Shown: positions 62,135 to 64,000 of the stretch, one piece after another | How the letters are laid out: each line of letters starts with the position of its first letter | Numbering within the stretch: the stretch's first letter is position 1 | Origin: Jacaranda mimosifolia | Taxonomy: Eukaryota > Streptophyta > Magnoliopsida > Lamiales > Bignoniaceae | Reading direction: 5' to 3' | Length of the DNA stretch: 64,000 nt | Assembly: GCA_018894105.1 (NCBI GenBank) | Contig: CM032133.1 | Coordinates: forward strand, 19,296,501-19,360,500 | The notes under the pieces: model-generated | Databases searched by the model: none | Told to the model about the DNA's origin: nothing | Seen by the model: only the letters and a program-made list of their open reading frames with translations | Translations under genes and position numbers: made by a program

Positions 62135-63119
62135 TTTGTACTATTTACATTTAAATTCTGTATGAGAAATCATAAATATTTTGTAAATACTAATTAGCTA
62201 CCTTGATATATTATAAGACCGCCATATATGCTTTTAGCTACTCCCAATCGGATTTTTGTCGGAGTTTTCACGCGTTTACGTTCATTTCTGGTCTCTCCTT
62301 GGAATATTTTTCCTGTTATATTAAAATTTTTCTTAAATTAAATCGATAGTATTCTATAAAATAAATCATTTAGTAATCAACATTTCTTAAGTCTAAAATT
62401 GTGATGTTTTCAAGTAGAGCTTGGACCTCGAAACATTTGATTACAGTCCTTATGTTTTGTGAAAATTTCCATGAATTTTTAGGGCTAATTATAATATTCT
62501 CCTCACCGAAACAACCCAAGCCCTCAACGGATTTCTCTACCAGTTAAATCACAACAGCAACAAAATTTAGGTGTTGCAAAGGTTAACATTCTAATTTCAT
62601 TAATCATCTTCATATTTTTTTAAGCGAGAACTAAATTAAAGAAACTTGTGTATGCATTTGATTCATGATCATGTGCTTTTGGTGTATGTTATTTGATTGA
62701 AAGTGATGGTGAAAATAAAAACTCCAACTATTTTTAATTACAGAGAAATCGATAAATTTTGTGTTAAAATTTTCTAATAAATATCATCAAGATGACGAAT
62801 TGCAATATTTATATCCCCTCAATAATCATTTCCACATGAACAGATGAACTTGGTGTTGAATTGTTTTGATAAATATCTATATGAGGGGGAGAATTGATGG
62901 TTTGAGGTTAATACAAAATTATGATATGCCAACACTATGCTGAATTTTATATGGCATCTCTTATATTGTATCATTACATCATGTCACTGCTATTACCTAT
63001 CTTGTTACTTGAATTCCTGCTAATCAATATTTTGCTTATTGATAGATTTACTTTCACTAGTTTTTCATTTGACTACTTGTCGTATTCTCTCTCACTAAGT
63101 CTTTAGAACTTACCGCTCC
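62135..63119. other. intergenic, nothing recognised
   Basis: AT-rich DNA with no coding frame of known family. Confidence 0.5.
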
Positions 63120-63648
63120 TGTTATTTCTTATTTCCTTCCCAGACAAGATCAAATGGATAATTGAGGGCTCGAGGCTTGCCCAGTGACGGGTGTCCAAAA
63201 TTTTGTAATAGACTAGGTGCTTATGTATGTATATTTTATGAACTTGACTAGGTTGCATCTAAATCTTATGCTTAGACTTTTGGGTACCTTCTGTAAATAG
63301 TTTAGTAAGCTTGACATTATCTCATTGTGTGTGTGTGTGTGTGTATCCATGTGCCTCGGGATTAGTCTTTTCGGTTTACCTCTGTCGTTATCTTTTGATG
63401 TTATGCTTGAAGCTTGAATAGATAGCACCTTTGGTTAGTTGTGCAAGACTTTTGAAATTGGAAATGTAATATTGGCTGCGTAGGATTTAGACTATCTTCT
63501 CGTTTGTAAATATCATGTGCATATTGGGATGATGCAGCTATCTAAATTGAATATTTTTAAGGTACGTGTTTTGCTTTTGAATTATTAAGTTATGATCAAA
63601 TTAGCACATCAACCTGAAGTAGGCACCTGATGGAAGGGGCGCTACAAT
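63120..63648 (+). repeat. possible gypsy LTR 3' fragment
   Basis: Ends GGGGCGCTACA, the same terminus type as the solo LTR at 42724-45628 (GGCGCTACA on minus). The preceding ~70 bp share a TTTGAATTA...GGCACC...GGCGCTACA framework with it. Upstream GAGGGCTCGAGGCTTGCCCA and GGTGTCCAAAATTTTGTAAT recall gypsy LTR U5 sequence. The left boundary is not found. A (GT)n microsatellite lies at about 63324-63344. Confidence 0.4.
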
Positions 63649-64000
63649 AAATTGTCAAATTAATCCGATAGATGATAAATTTTAAATATGAAAGTAATCA
63701 ATTGCACTAAAATTGTATTTTTGTTTTAATCTTTTTTAAATTTTATTCGACTTGGGACTAGTTCATTCTTCACAATGTATTTAGTGTTTTCGACTTTATT
63801 ATATGATGTATATTTGTAGTCACTATCTATTATAAGATGATTCGCGAGTATTCTAGTTCGATTAATTATTGTTATTGTAAAAAATATATTTTATCATGGA
63901 AATTAAAATTCAAAACTAGGGACAAATTGAACATAAGATGATGGGCAAGTTCGAATTCATTTGTAAAAAGATATTTTAATTTTTACACTGAAATTGTGGT
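63649..64000. other. AT-rich intergenic, nothing recognised
   Basis: No feature is seen to the end of the window. Confidence 0.5.

Overview
The window is nuclear DNA of a flowering plant, most likely a eudicot. It is AT-rich, has plant-type spliced genes, a chloroplast-targeted isoprenoid enzyme, a BES1/BZR1 transcription factor, a nuclear-type tRNA-Asp, plastid-derived insertions and several plant transposon lineages. The species cannot be named from the sequence. Only three loci look like functional host genes: a BES1/BZR1-family transcription factor (minus strand, 10950-12815, two exons), an intronless geranylgeranyl diphosphate synthase (plus strand, 54699-55844) and tRNA-Asp(GUC) (minus strand, 62063-62134). 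Almost everything else is mobile DNA in various stages of decay.

Layout. 1-5216: degenerate Ty1/copia element on the minus strand, its 3' LTR cut by the window edge, with unusually GC-rich LTRs. 5217-7560: low-complexity tandem repeats and an LTR-like segment. 7923-8669: probable solo LTR. 8816-9276: short non-autonomous CACTA-type element. 10950-12815: BES1/BZR1 gene. 13525-26874: a 13.35-kb Mutator-like element (MULE). 27.6-28.4 kb: LINE RNase H tail. 31.0-35.8 kb: Ty3/gypsy remnant with an integrase tail and an antisense ORF. 38.1-38.7 kb: plastid rps7 and rps4 fragments. 39614-48276: second copia element (minus) whose integrase is split by a 2.9-kb gypsy-type solo LTR with a perfect 5-bp target duplication. 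54.2-55.8 kb: GGPPS with a recently duplicated promoter segment. 58504-59634: possible hAT-like element. 60083-61820: second, non-autonomous MULE with ~100-bp TIRs. 62063-62134: tRNA-Asp.

The most interesting object is the 13.35-kb MULE. It is bounded by a perfect 9-bp target-site duplication and by degenerate terminal inverted repeats of at least 114 bp. It carries a mudrA-like transposase gene (plus strand, three exons) and, converging on it, a seven-exon ULP-like gene (minus strand) with a DUF1985-type N-terminal region and a C48 (Ulp1/SENP) cysteine-protease C-terminus. Both genes are broken. Nearly all of its non-coding space (a 2.8-kb transposase intron, the region between the two genes and two long ULP-gene introns) is filled with several different tandem arrays that share TGTACT/TATACT cores, often followed by TCA or GCA. 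These arrays stop at the element boundaries. The combination resembles the Kaonashi-type ULP-bearing MULEs and the sequence-specific anti-silencing system of Arabidopsis VANDAL elements. A functional link is inference.

The MULE lies about 0.7 kb upstream of the BES1/BZR1 start codon, with its transposase gene divergent from that gene, so it may have replaced or altered distal promoter sequence.
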